Part shown: positions 22,461 to 35,002 of the stretch, in pieces
Numbering within the stretch: position 1 is the stretch's first letter
Layout of the letters: each line of letters begins with the position of its first letter
From: Protostelium mycophagum
Taxonomy: Eukaryota; Evosea; Variosea; Protosteliida; Protosteliaceae
Assembly: GCA_002081555.1 (NCBI GenBank)
Contig: KV920908.1
Span: 82,281-146,280, forward strand
Direction: 5' to 3'
DNA: 64,000 nucleotides
Notes under the pieces: generated by a model
Database searches by the model: none
Told to the model about the DNA's origin: nothing
The model's input: the letters and a program-made list of their open reading frames with translations, nothing else
Translations under genes and position numbers: made by a program

Positions 22461-25400
22461 TTAATATCCTGCTGCGACATATTTCGCGCCATTCCACCCC
22501 GTAATTTCGAATGCGGGGGTCAAGTCCAGCTTGACGGTATCCCAATGTAGAAACTGTGCGTGTCCACTCTTGGAGCCGAAGAACACGACCTTAGAGGGTG
22601 AGTTGTGGATGTCATACTTGTGGCTGTGATGTTGAAGAGTGCTGTACTAGCCAACACTTGGAACTGCGGCTGTGCCGCAGTACTTTTTGAGGATGGAGCT
22701 GCGGTAGAGGCTCTGATGAGTTTTTTGTGCCTGTGGCACACTAGAGATACACTGTATCTCTACACTTTAAACTGCAGCATAGCCAGTGCTGTGCTTCTAA
22801 ACCGCGGCATAGCCGGTGCTGTGCTTCGAACTACAGGAATTGTATTTGTGCCCATAACTAGAGTAAAATGCGGTAGCGGCGGCAGAGCTGCAGGCTCTAC
22901 GGGCCGTATGCCAAAGCTAGAGATTGCAAAATAAATACAGGTACCTGTCTGTTATGAGCGATGTACTCGCACTGTGTCCATTCCTTCTTCTCCCCCTTGA
23001 TCTGTTTGACGACCTGTCACATGTCACTTTTGACATATTGACATATGTCAAAATGTCCTACTTGTGTGCTCTTCTCGTCGACTTTCAAAATTTGTCCGAT
23101 TCCGGATTTCTTTTCGTGCAAAAGCAGATGCCCTGTACAGATCAACTTTCCCGCCAAAAACAATGTCGACATTCTACAACGAGATCCTACCTGCAGTTAA
23201 CCCGACTACGAACTTCCATTTTTTGGAGAGGTTTTGCACAGTGTACAAACTTTCCAACTGACATTTGGAATTTAAATACGAAACCTAGATTTTTCAGCGA
23301 ATTTTCAGCGAATTTTCCTAGAGTTTTCCACGAAATTTCTGATCAATTTCCTCACATTGGCTGTCTTCTTGTGGTGATCGTATAAATAGAGTGCAGTTCG
23401 CTCCCCGATTTGGACAGGTGCGATCCTCTCGTATAAACCGTGCCATTTGGCCCTGAATAATGAGCAAAAGGATTTTCCTCGAATCGTTTCCCGCCAAAAA
23501 GATCGTTTTAAATATTGAATTGAATGTTGGATTATGTATCGGATCTAAACACAAAATAAAAACGCATTGTCAGTCAATTACGCATCTGTAGCAAAGCCAA
23601 AGAAAAAATCCTCCACCGAGATTTTTGGCGGGAAAATTTTCCAGGAAAATATAATTCGACAGACTCACTCTGTCACGACTTTAAGATGTGCTCCTTCTGT
23701 TTTGCACAGCGCGACTGTGCCGGCATCTCTTTCATAAAATAATACCATGGGCTCACCATCTACATCGAGGGGGATTATGTGCTTCCACCTGAATTTCCCG
23801 TCAGTTTTCCACGGAATTTCCATCAGTTTCCCATGAAATTCCCATCAGTTTTCGACGAATTTTCTCGTCGGGAATTTCGGGGAAATTCGTGGGGTTGAGG
23901 GTGATGACGTCACGAGATTTACAGATGGATCTAAAAATAGAATTCACCTCTTGTTGTTCAATTCTTTTGCGGGTGTTGGGATGCCCAATTGCCTTTCGCC
24001 AACAATCTGGCAGCAGCTCACCTAAAAATATTCAACATTAATTTTTTCTGAATTTGATTTTTCCCTGAACTTTTATTTTTATTTTTCGACTTTTTTTCTG
24101 AATTTTCGATTTTTTCTGGAAAATCTTTGGGATACAAACCTCTCCCGTCTTGTTGTTATGGAAGATGACTGAGCGGTTTGGTGTGGGGATCATGCGTTGT
24201 AGATTGGGCTTTAAGGCAGGTGTTGAATCGGGGGTTAATTTTACACTGTTGGAAAATTCTTGGACTTTTCCGAATGGCATATCGTACCATTGTACATTTC
24301 CGTCGTTGTAGTAGTACACCATCAAGTAGTGGGGGGGCTCCTCACTATCTCCAACCCTGTATCTACAACGAGTCAGAGAAAACTCGGTAACAACTACATT
24401 CAATCTACAACCTGCCACAATTTCACATTTTTGTCAAAAAAAATTGTGGCGGGTTGTAGATTGAATATAATTTTTTTACCTTGCGATGCTGTCTTTGTGC
24501 ACCAGCCAAGCCGCTCTATCCTTAGCATCTTCTTTTTTAATTTCCTTTTCTTCCTCTACAACGAGGCTGAAGGGCGAATTTTCGAGGGGCTCTCCGCGTT
24601 GTAGAACGTGAACTTTGTATTCCCCGGGGGGCAAAGTGTAGTCTGACGTGGCTCGGACAGTTCCATCCGGTTTCTTTGACATCGGAATATTTCTTTTTTC
24701 GGATTTTCCGTCTAAATTTTTTTTAATTTTTCCAAAAATTTTCGAAATTCATCATTTGAAATTTTCGAAATTTCAGGATTTCTAAAAAAATTTCTAAAAA
24801 TTAAAATTTCACCTTGTCCGGTTGGACCTTCAATCTCGACGGAAAATTCGTGTGAATTTTCTTCGGATTTTCCCGATTGTTCAGAATCAATTGAAGAAAT
24901 CACCACACTATTCTTACCGATAGAAACCTGATGGCTCGTTAGTTAACGAGTCGCGTTGATAACCGAGAATTTTTTCGGTAACACCGGAATTTTTTTCGCA
25001 GCGTAGTTTTTTTCGCGGTAACTACCGAAGTCTTTCGCGTTAATAAACGTGCCTGTGTGGAGGATACGGGTTTGACCTGGGTGTCGTTTTGTGATCTTGG
25101 CTTTTCCTCCGTGACGGGGGTTTTGGTTTCTACAACGGCTGGGGTTGCGGGTCCTTTTCCGGGAATCTTCTGGGATCCGATGATCTTTCCCGCCAAAAAC
25201 ACCTGGATATTGTTGGTGTCTGTCCACAACAATGAAGAATTTTAAAAGTGAAAAGAAATTTTTCAACGGCGAAGCCACAAATTAAAATTTAATTTTGAAA
25301 AAGTATTGAAAAACTTTAATTTTAATAATTATTTTTTCAATAATTATTCTAAAATGATAGCATTTCCATTAATTTCAAAATTCACCTCTACAACGGTCTC

Positions 25401-28400
25401 TTCCTCTCCCGCTGGTGGCAGGTTGGCACGGTAAATACCGTCATCTCCACGTGATACCGCCAGATTTTCTTTGACATTTCCCCGGTTGACAGATGCTGTG
25501 ACAGGTTGTTTTTCGGATAAAAGTTGATCCGAAGAATCGCGAGGAGTCACTTCTATCTTTCCGTCGTTGAATACGACCTGAAATTTCTATGAATTTTCTG
25601 ATTTTTTTCCAGATGATGGAGGGATATTCTTATTTTACTGGCAGATTGTGTTGCGAGTTGTTCACAAATTTTTGTGCCGTTGTAGTTGCCCAAAGCACAT
25701 TCTGTGGTAGCGAAAAAACCACCAAAAAACATGCACAAAAACCAGAAGAAATTTCTTTGCAGCTTTGGCGCAAACAAAAATGCGCCAAAAATCCGCGATA
25801 CAAATACGTTTTGGCCCAAATGATTGTCAATATTACGCAAGCGTAGACGAAACTTCACCTTTGTCTTGGAATGATCAGCGACAGCAACGGGTTTCTCTTT
25901 AGGTTCTATTTGATAGGGACTGCCTCCCATTTGTACACCTCCAGACTGTGAAATTTCAGTGAAATTTCGAGGTATTGGTGTCACGTGATGTCGACAAGAT
26001 ATACATCAAATTGTAATCATGTGCATTTTCGTACAGAATAAATTTTCTTTTGGCTTGGCTTTGCCGCCCGATTCATTTTTTAAATTTCAAATTTCTTGCC
26101 TTCACGATGACAGTTGCGCGCTCAGAAGAGTCGTATTGCAATGTGCCGTTGTAGTTTCCATTGTTGTCATCCTTCAGTGGGACGGCCGTTCTCTTGCCGT
26201 TCTGCTCCACCTGATGACTCATCAGAAAATTATCGGAAAATTCCATTGTGCACATGTCACGTGAAAATTCCAAGAAATTTCTTCTGATCTTTTGTGTGCA
26301 CAAATTCAATTGAAGAAGTCCGGAAAATCTTCGGAGAAATTAATCACCTCTACAACCATGGGGATATTTCCTGTGGCGGGTGTTCCGTCCAGATTTTTCG
26401 CCGTAATATTCACCTGAAATTTCACGTAAATTTCACACAATTACAACTGGAATCTCGTACCTGGCCGTTCTCCACCTTAACGCTCGATTTTGACGGATCA
26501 AATGTTTGAGTCTCTGTGGTTTGGCCCTGGAAGTGGAAAGGGCTGCCCTCAACATGTCTCCCCTCAATCAAGAGTTGTAGATCATGGGAGTGGGTGGGTG
26601 AGGGGGGGTTGTAGTTGGCAGTGTAGATGCCCGAAGAATCACGCGCGAAGGGTATTTGGACAGTCTGGTCTTTCTGTGTGAGTGTTGCCTGTGTCGTTTT
26701 AGTTGAAAAAAATACCGCGTGTGATGTCGTATTTTTTCCCGAGAAAAATCTCGTGATGTCTTACCTGTACATTCGTCTCTCTCTTGACTTTCTCGCCCTG
26801 AGAGGTCAATGGTTCCACGGTCACGTGACCTTCTTTCACGTCTACAACGGAGACTAACGGGTCAGCCCTTGCCTCTTGGTCTGACCCAACCTTGTGGATT
26901 CCCGCAACTTCATGCCCGTTCAGAATCACGTGTATTAACGTGTCGCCTTGCGGTAACAACGGTATGGGTGCGGAAGTGTAACTACCGTCGCCATTATCCT
27001 TGACAGGCACATCAAATTTTTGCCCCTTCTGTTCTGCGGTGACTTCCACATTCTGTCCACCCTTTGTGACCTGTCAAAATGTCAGAAGGTCACGTGATCC
27101 GAAATTTCACCGACATTTCCGCCGTCTTCGTCCTTTGTGACGAGTGTGACTCTGTCGTTGTTTATAGACACAACGGATTTCTCGTGGGCAAGTCCCGCCT
27201 GCACAGCGGCACGTTTGAATGGGCTTCCGGTCACGTGCTCCCCTCTGTGCTTCACGTCTACAACGGTCTCTTTACGTATGTCCGCGTTGTAGTTGGCGGT
27301 GTAGACACCGTTTCCTTGGTGAACGAAGGGAATTTCTTCGGAATTTCCATCGCGTTGTACATGTGCGGAGAAGTGTTGTAGACTGTGGATTGCGGGTTCA
27401 CCACTTGCCGTTTTAGCGGTAACAACGACCTGGTCGTTCTTGACCTGCCAATATTTAACTTAAATTTTGAAATATCATTTTGGGGCGAAAATATCACCTC
27501 AGTATGAACCTCTGAAGCGGGGGGCTGGGCGGCTTTCACTTGGTTGGAGGACACTTCCTTACCGTCTAATTGCACGGTAACAACCGAGTCGTGCTCGGGA
27601 TGGAAAGTGACGTCACCGACGTAAACACCCTCGCCTTGGTGTGTTAACGGAATTTCATCGGAAGTTCCATTTTGTTCTACGCGAGCAGAGAGGGCCTATC
27701 AGTTTCATTCAAATGAAACGGAGAATCAACGTGAAATTCGTGGAAAATTCATGAAAAATTCGTGGAAAAGTTGAAATATCTACCTGTTGACTGTGTTCAG
27801 CGGGTTCGCCGTCTTTTGTCTTTGCTGTGACTTTGACTTTGCCTTCTGAAATCTGTGATTCGACCTGCGACGGATCCGCGGGAGGTTTTCCCGCCTTTAT
27901 TTTCTTCTTATTGACTTCTTTACCGTCAAAAATCACGGTTACTAACGCGTCCTCTACTTTCATTCAATATTTCCACGAGATTTCCCAAAAATTTATCTGT
28001 CTACAACGGTCATACCTGCGGGGTCGAGCTCATATTCTCCGTTATATGTTCCATTTCCATTGTCGACAAGGGGGATGTCGACACTCTTGTCTCCCTGTAC
28101 AAAATTGGCGCGAAATAACTCCCCTCCAGTCGCAATGGGGGCACCCTTCGCATCCTTAGCCGTCACCTGCTTGCGTAAATATGTGCATCTACAACTCTGT
28201 TTTTGACAAAAAGATTTTCCCCACCTCGACGGAATTTTCTGTGAAAGTTGCAGAGGAATTTTCCGCTGAAGGCACTGAAGGTTTCATTACAATGGGACTC
28301 TTTCCCACGTGCTTGTCCCCGCTCTTGACTACAATGGTGTTTCCTTCGGTTTTATTTTCCTCGAATTTTGCGGAGAATTTTCCTTCCGCGTCTTTCTGGA

Positions 28401-30181
28401 GCTGAACGGAGGTCAGAAAGTTCAATGAAAATTCATTAAAAATTCCACGTACATCCAATTTTGTGCCGGTTTGATCTGATGATGACGTGTCACCTTGGTT
28501 GACATAGACCTGAAAATTATCAGAAATTTCATTTTTGTGAAAATTCGAAGAAATTTCACCTCGAGGGGAACTTCCTCCCCAGTGAAGGGTTGACCAGACG
28601 TGTCCTTCAGTTCTATTTTTATCTCACTCCCATCTACAACGACAGAGGATGAAGAAGGCGAGAAAGCATTTCCCTCTTGGAAATTTTTCTGAAATTCATA
28701 AGGGGTGATTTTTATATTTTGGCGGGAATTAGGTTTCAAACAAATAAAATCCATAATTATCTTCTTATAAGTGTGTGCCTATCAATCAGCGAAGCTGCAT
28801 AATTATAAAATCGGTACAAGGTAATTACCGTAATGAAACATCTTTCCAACACGTCACTTGACGTGTCCGACATTCTCCACCAAACGTTTCAGAGAAATAA
28901 AACTTACGTCGGCCCATTCTTTGAAGCAGGCGAGGTATGTCATTATGGAGAGCTCATCCACGTTAGGGTTGATGAAATCTTCGGCACTCAAGAGTGGCGG
29001 GATGTCCAACTCTCTTTCTGAAAATTCTGTAGCCCAAGAGGCGCGTTGTAGAGGGGTCATCTGGAAATTTCAGTGAAAATTCGCAAGAATTTTCTGGGAT
29101 ATTTCGATGAAATTCGATGAAATTCGATGACATCTCACATCAGAATAATCGGGTACAGATCCTGGCTTCAATCTCTGTAATATCTTCAATCTGAAAAATT
29201 CAGCGAAATTTCCACTTCATCTACAACGCACATGGCGATACCGGAGATCCAATCGCCCGAAAAGTTGGAGGCGGTATTTGGCGCCATTTTTTGACACCAC
29301 TCTAGGAGCCCTTTCCTCACTCCTGTACCACCATCTTGCATCTGGTATTTCAAGATAATAACCCATAATAGTCCCAGGATAATCTTTCTGTTGCCGTCTA
29401 CAACGTCTGAAAATTATGAGAAATTTCTGCAAGTGTACAAGGCACTGAAAGATTCGGAAATTCACGGTAAGCGCTCGTGAATTCACGACAAGTCACGGAA
29501 AGATTTGGTGTCTTTACGGCAAAGCCGGGAGATTCTGGCGGGAAAAGTCATCTTTTAAATCAACGCCGCACCGCGGCTCTGCTTCACAGAAAAATTGACA
29601 GTTCATTGTATAAATAGCTGAGCTCTTCGCATAGAAGGTATCTCTTTGCATTAGACAAATGGAGGAGCTCTCCAACATTCGTGTTCGATATGACGTGAAG
29701 ATCTTGTCATAATTGTCGATCTCATCAAGAAATGCATGAGGGATGAAACACTTCACCTTCGACACCAATATTGACCATCTTTAGACCGTGTTCTTTAAAA
29801 TAGTTGAGACAGATACTCATGTTATCCAGGTTCTGAGATCTCATTTTGGGCTTCAGAGCGTGCTTCGGCATTGTTCCTCCAGTTAGGATCTCGGCCAAAG
29901 ACATCAACAATAATCCATTTGATCTATTGAAAGGTCAGAAAGATTCGTGCAGTCGTATGTAATTAGGTGTCGGAGCCTATATTATCTGAATCAAAAAGAA
30001 AATGTATAGTTGATGGACACACAAATCAGGATGGAAGTCTTCCATGCGTTGGTTTCTTCTTCGAAGGCGGGTATTAACCCAATTCCTGAATGTCTATGAT
30101 CCATCAGCTACAGGTGTGGAAGGACGAAAACACCGAAGGCCTTACATTTGATTGGATGCGAATCCAGTCGGGATCGGTCAT
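22461..30181 (-). CDS. Filamin-like actin cross-linker with C-terminal propeller-like repeats
   Basis: Starts MTDPDWIRIQSN at 30181. CH1: TFRNWVNTRLRRRNQ, GLLLMSLAEILTGG, IGVEDVVDGNRKIILGLLWV (filamin IGSEDIVDGN..LILGL.W). CH2: LKILQRLKPGSVPDYSD, then IPPLLSAEDFINPNVDELSI with MTYL, matching the filamin VDE.S.MTYL end. From about 28690 to 24480 come at least six filamin-type Ig repeats (GNGTYNGEYELDPAG; DGSYTSAP; SSGIYTANYNP; LPPGEYKVHVLQRG). The remaining exons (about 24390-22461) show a different repeat built on W..I.P...g...vLFY....G, for example WKHIIPLDVDGEPMVLFYE, ending GWNGAKYVAAGY. No start codon or terminator separates the two parts, so a fusion is the simplest reading. Role: actin cross-linking via CH1-CH2; the C-terminal part may bind ligand. 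Exon joins within the Ig region are partly provisional. Confidence 0.82.
22655..22900. repeat. Cluster of degenerate GCGGC/GCCGC palindromes in a filamin intron
   Basis: Starts with CTGCGGCTGTGCCGCAG (22664-22680), followed by a tandem pair of about 32 bp (CATAGCCAGTGCTGTGCTTC and CATAGCCGGTGCTGTGCTTC) and further GCGGCAGAGC-like units to about 22900. It also holds a short inverted pair around AGAGATACACTGTATCTCT (22743-22761). Located in the last intron of the filamin gene. Same style as the array at 8161-8310. Confidence 0.65.
24398..24466. repeat. 26-bp inverted repeat making up most of a filamin intron
   Basis: The arms 24398-24423 and 24441-24466 match in 25 of 26 positions, with a 17-nt loop. 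The single difference is T/G on the plus strand, an A/C mismatch in the minus-strand transcript of the host gene. The host intron runs from about 24482 to 24363, so the hairpin sits just inside the 5' splice site. Candidate small-RNA precursor. Confidence 0.85.
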
Positions 30182-30394
30182 GGTTTGTCTTCTTTGGGGC
30201 TGGAATAGAAATGATCTGGAACATTTCGAGAGAAAAAAACGGTCACGTTTCTTTACAACCAACCGCCGAACTGCTTCCACCTTCAAATGAGACATGAACA
30301 CCAACAGACGTGCTCTCTCTCCTGCAAAGATTCTAAACTTCTTGCCTCTGATCTCCAAAGAGTTTGATCATTATTTATTTCAGAATGAGCCTCC
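30182..30394. other. Short intergenic region, filamin 5' side / TM9SF 3' side
   Basis: Only 213 bp separates the filamin start from the TM9SF stop; both genes are on the minus strand. It must hold the filamin promoter. No TATA-like element or other specific motif stands out. Confidence 0.4.
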
Positions 30395-32931
30395 TCAATC
30401 GATCTTCCAGCCCTTGTATATCCTCTTTACAAATATCAACGAAGAGAAGAATCCCACAGTTCCAAGCATCACAAAGAAGAAAAAGCAGATGAGCAGCATG
30501 TAGGCAAAGTAGAAGGAGCCCTGCAGCATGCCAGACATCAGCGACGAGAACTTGTAGTAAAAGATGGCATATGCATAGATGAAGATACCAGTAGAACTGC
30601 GAAGGGTCAGACACGAAAAGAGGCGGGGGAAGGGGTCGAACCCGGGCACTTACCCTCCGTTGAGGAAGGAATTCCACCACCATCTGTGGTCTTCTGAAGA
30701 CAATTGGAAGTAGGTCAGCGCGATGGTGATGCATGCGGTCACTACAAGCAGAATGATTGCGACTAAAAATAGAATACCAAAGAGCTGGTAAGACTTGTGA
30801 CCCCAAGTGCTCTCAAAGAGATATCTCAACTCGGTGTAGATGGCACTATAAACGGTCATTCCTATCGTTGTAGATACTCCTTTTGGTGGGAAAATATAGA
30901 GTTGTAGACGCACCTGAAGGGTAAAAACCCGGCAATGGCCATTTGGAAGGGCAAGCTTCTGTAGAAGGGTGCCTCAGGAATATCGCGCGGGAAATTTTTG
31001 ACCCTGCATGGAGCCTCGAACTGCTTAGAGTTCTTTCTGCCTTGTATGCCTCCCACCACGTTCAGAGGGAATCCCACTGAAAATTCTCAGAAAAGTGCCA
31101 AAGATGAAAATTTTGGCGGGAAAATGGATCGATGACGTCAGTGTACAGAGGATAGACTCTTGTTCTGCGGCTCTGCCGCAATGCATTCTGCTGTCAGGCA
31201 TCATCTACAATAGTGTAGAGTTGCAGCCAAAGTAAACAACAAAAAGGGCAAGAACCAAGATATCATGATGACATCACCCAATATCAATATGGCAAGCACA
31301 GTCAAGATGGCTCCCACGGGGACAGCAGCTGTCGCGTTGTAGATGATGGCGACCGTATTGACGTAAGAGAAGACCAAGATGGAGGGGATTGTATACATCG
31401 TCCCCACCAAAATGATGTTAAAGGCCCAGTTTTCACCTCCAAATTGCTTGTAGTAACTGGCAGAGATGTAACCTGTTGATGTTATCAGGAGAAGTTGTGG
31501 TTTTGTTGGAAAAGTCACAGTGCAGTTGTTTTGTCTGGAGAAAGACATCCCATAATAACAGACTTGAAATATTCTGTTCAAAACAGAGTCGTCTTCTAAG
31601 CACACATTTGGAGGGATTCAATCGAATCTACTGACCTCCAAGAGCAGAGGTGAAGGCGTACAGCAGTATAGAGGCCACATAGATAGAACCACCACTGTTG
31701 GGGTAGAATACTCCCACAATAGCCAAGATTAAGAGCCCGAATAAAATGGCCAAAAACTGGGTGCCGAGGCCGATGAAAGCGCAGAAGAGCGTCTTTTGTG
31801 GCGGGAATCTGAAGACGTCGCCGTGCAGAAGCTTCCAGCCGTAATCGTCGTGAAGGCTTCCTAAAAAAATTCAGAATGATATGTATGGAAGCATCTTTTG
31901 GCGAGAAATCAGATGGTCGAATATTTAATTGGAGAAGGCTGGAATGTTAATTGTGGATGAGATGGGATCATGTAAGATTAAAATGATTAAGGGATGAAGC
32001 GATTTACCTTCTTCTTCGTCTTCAATGAGAGCATAACGAGCGTAGTCGTTCTTTAAAATTCTCAAGATGATGATTGAGAGGAATCCGGTCAGCAGCATCA
32101 CCAAAATGATTGAGTTCATGATGGAGAGCCAGTGGATCTGCAAGCTCTTCTTGGTGAATGTTTCTGTGAATTTGTTTCTGTCTTTAATGTCTGAAAAAGA
32201 TCAGAAAAGCTGCATTTAAAACAAAAATGATAGGATATCGGACCTGTGTGAGACCAAGAGGCAGAGTAGGTAACTTCGAAAGCGACATCAGTAGTCTTCA
32301 ACTCTTGCATTCTAGAGAGATCGGCTGTAATGTTTCCGTATATCACCTTGTCTCATTATTGAATGAAACATAAATGTGCATGAGTCATACCTTGTCTCCA
32401 TTGTATAAGAAATGGAAGTGCAGATGAGCGAAGTAGTAGTAACGGTCAAGAGGATTTCCATTCTTAATGGTTGGAATGACAGCTCCCACAAAGCCAAAGA
32501 GAGGCAGACCATCGTATTCCATCTCGAAATAATAGTATTCGTCTATGGCCTTCTTGTATTTTCGGATATCCTGCTCATCCAAATGCAGCATACATAAAGA
32601 AGCCATTTTCTTCTCCTCTAAGACAAGCATGAGCGCCACAGTCAAATTTGATAAGTTTTGTACCTCTAAAGTGGACGTCATATCCTGTGCCGAGCCTCTG
32701 ATCGCCGGTTAATTCATCACCAAGGGAGAGGTCCGCATGTTTGTGATCCAATTGTGACTCAGGTCCACAGAATCTGAGGACTTGATAGAAGCCATATGTC
32801 TCCGCAGGGCTTGAATATGGTCCGATTTTGTTAACATAAAATGGAACTGGATCGCCTTCTTTATAACTCCTACTTGACGATGCAAACGCTGAGAGCGTCA
32901 GTAGGAGCAGTGCCGTTGTGAGACGAGACAT
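30395..32931 (-). CDS. Transmembrane 9 superfamily protein (nonaspanin, TM9SF)
   Basis: A nine-pass Golgi/endosomal membrane protein of the Phg1/TM9SF family, with roles in sorting and adhesion in amoebae. Starts at 32931 with signal peptide [20 protein letters not shown], then [20 protein letters not shown] (family hallmark G..V....NKVGPY.NP.ETY) and [14 protein letters not shown]. The lumenal part includes [20 protein letters not shown]. The nine membrane segments lie in exons from about 32110 to 30400, for example [16 protein letters not shown] and [18 protein letters not shown]. It ends in KGWKID, matching the KxD/E COPI-binding Golgi-retention tail of TM9 proteins. A ten-plus exon structure with short introns. 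Length and order fit the family throughout. Confidence 0.93.
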
Positions 32932-33205
32932 CTTTCTGTGGAAATGCTTGAGATGAGCCTCTACGTAACTTGACCACTCTACAATTTAGCACATTTTCAA
33001 CAAGAGAAGGTCAAGAGCTCTGGATCATCTGACGCCCGCATGGACCTCAATCTTCCAGCTCATCATGAGGTATTCAACTCAAATTGTAAAGAATATAACT
33101 TGTCCTGATATCCCCCTTTCTGGTGCCAACCGAACGATGATTCCCAAAAAACACTTCGGCTTCATCTGCACAATTCTAAAAGTAAAAGAGACTCAACAAT
33201 AATCT
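32932..33205. other. Intergenic region, TM9SF 5' side / hydrolase 3' side
   Basis: 274 bp, no gene seen. It should contain the TM9SF promoter. The hydrolase stop codon is at 33206. Confidence 0.4.
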
Positions 33206-34926
33206 TTACAGCTTGGATTTTCTGCGAGAGTCTAAGAACTCCAAAAGAATCTTGTTGAACTGTTCGGGCTGGTCGAGCATCACCCAATGGGAAGCTTCCT
33301 CTATGTGCTGTATCTTGTTATTGCAATAGAAGAGAGTATCAGAAGCAGCTCTTTAAGAGGCAACATAACAATAGCTTAATTGTCTGCAGCTGGTATATGC
33401 ATGCAAAGTATTGATGATGATCTACCTTCATGGTGATGTCATCACAATAGTTAGGCATGGCTTTTGACATAGAGGCTGGCAGTGCCACGTCATGCCCGGA
33501 GGTAACCATCATAACCGGAGGGCTCAATCTTTTGGGCAGGCCTGATCATGATCAACATCTCGCCACAGATATTCAAAAATCAAAAATCATGATTTTGGCG
33601 GGAGATGAAAACCCACCTTTCTCTTCCATGAACGAAATTTCACGTAGTTTATAGCAAGTCACAGCACCATGGAAGGTTGCTCTTTTGTATTGAGATACGT
33701 AATAGTCCATTTCCTAGAAATTTCTCATCTACAACTCGACATAAACATGAACAAAATACAAAATCCGAAACGTTTTGGAGCTTAAACCCTAAACCCAATA
33801 GATAGAACTTTATATTTCATAATTGTATTTCGCCTTAAGAGTACGCAAGAATATCACGGTAATAACCGTGTGTTATGAGGGTAATAACTTTCCCACCTTT
33901 TTCGAAAATAGATCGCTGTCTGGCATCTCGGGGATGTCTTTAACATCCAAATTCACAGCTGTTTTGTGGGTCCTGAACAATGTCTTGAAGAATCTTTCTG
34001 GGTCTGCGTCCAATTTTTCTTCCACCTCTTTATCCCTGCATAACGCTACCTGTACATGTGTCGACATAGACGATCATGTCGACATACTTCGAAATTTCCG
34101 CGAAAATCTTTACGAAAAAAATAAACGAAAATCTTGCTCACTTGGTAGTGGAAACTTGGGTAACGTTTTGCGACCTCTTCTACAGAGATGTAGACGTCCA
34201 AAGGAGGGTTAAAAGGCACTGACACTAGGGTCAGACTCTTGACACGTTTCGGGAACCATAAGGTCAGTCTCTGTGCCACGTGGGACCCCCTTCTTTTCTC
34301 AGAATTTTATTTATCATTTTTTATTCCAAGAAAATGAAAATAAAATATTGAAAATTAAGTTTTGATAATTTTGAAATTTTTGTTGAACCTCACCAATCAT
34401 GACCCACAATGTGGGCGGATTTTATGTCTAAAGAGGTCATGAGTTCCGCGATATCTGTAGCTCTGGTCTTCCAGCTATACATGTCCAGAGAAGCAGGTGG
34501 GACTCTGGGACTTGTCTGCGATGTTGAGGCTTTGTTCTTTGATCAGATGATCGAAGCTCATTTTCACCAACAGACGTTGTTTAAGATGAAAAATCTGACG
34601 AAAAAGATCGGTACGTACTGATTGTCCAAAACCTCTGACATCAGGTACGATGACACGGTACCCATTTCTTGCTAAAAATCTGATCTGTCTTCTCCAGCCA
34701 TACCAGAGCTGTTCATTTCATGATTTTGTCAAACACTTCGAAATTAGGAATGATCCACTCACGTCCGGAAAACCATGTATCAAGACAACAGCTTCGCTGC
34801 CCTTCCCTTCTTCAACGTAATCTAGTCAATTCAGACGTTATTCTTCTCGTCAAACTCACGTATGTCCACACCATTCACTTGTGCGAACTTGTGTTGGTAA
34901 GAGTTGGGATCATTTTCATCTGTCAT
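33206..34926 (-). CDS. Epoxide-hydrolase-like alpha/beta hydrolase
   Basis: Starts MTDENDPNSYQHKFAQVNGV at 34926. After a short intron it reads YVEEGKGSEAVVLIHGFPD, with the HGFP oxyanion motif. NGYRVIVPDVRGFGQS follows (family G.RV.APD.RG.G.S), then IKSAHIVGHDWG, where GHDWG is the nucleophile elbow with catalytic Asp, as in soluble epoxide hydrolases and haloalkane dehalogenase relatives. The cap region carries a Tyr-containing stretch (YPSFHYQ), and a later exon VMMVTSGHDVALP supplies the usual acid-residue strand. The catalytic His is in EASHWVMLDQPEQF. It ends DSRRKSKL at 33206. No signal peptide, so probably cytosolic or peroxisomal. Predicted activity is hydrolysis of epoxides; substrate unknown. 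Confidence 0.88.
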
Positions 34927-35002
34927 CTGATGATTTTGTCGTTTTGGATTTTATGGAATTGTGTTGATTTTTGAAAATGAGAACGACATTTTCCGCAATC
35001 AG
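34927..35002. promoter_or_regulatory. 76-bp bidirectional intergenic region (hydrolase / chromo-F-box gene)
   Basis: The start codons of two divergent genes are only 76 bp apart. The sequence is T-rich on the plus strand with no recognisable core promoter motif. Either the promoters overlap completely or one gene has an unseen upstream exon. Confidence 0.55.

Noticed and set aside
30600-30660. tRNA-like B box (GGGTTCGACCCC on the minus strand)
   Set aside because: It lies in a TM9SF intron, and no A box, acceptor stem or anticodon arm can be formed around it.
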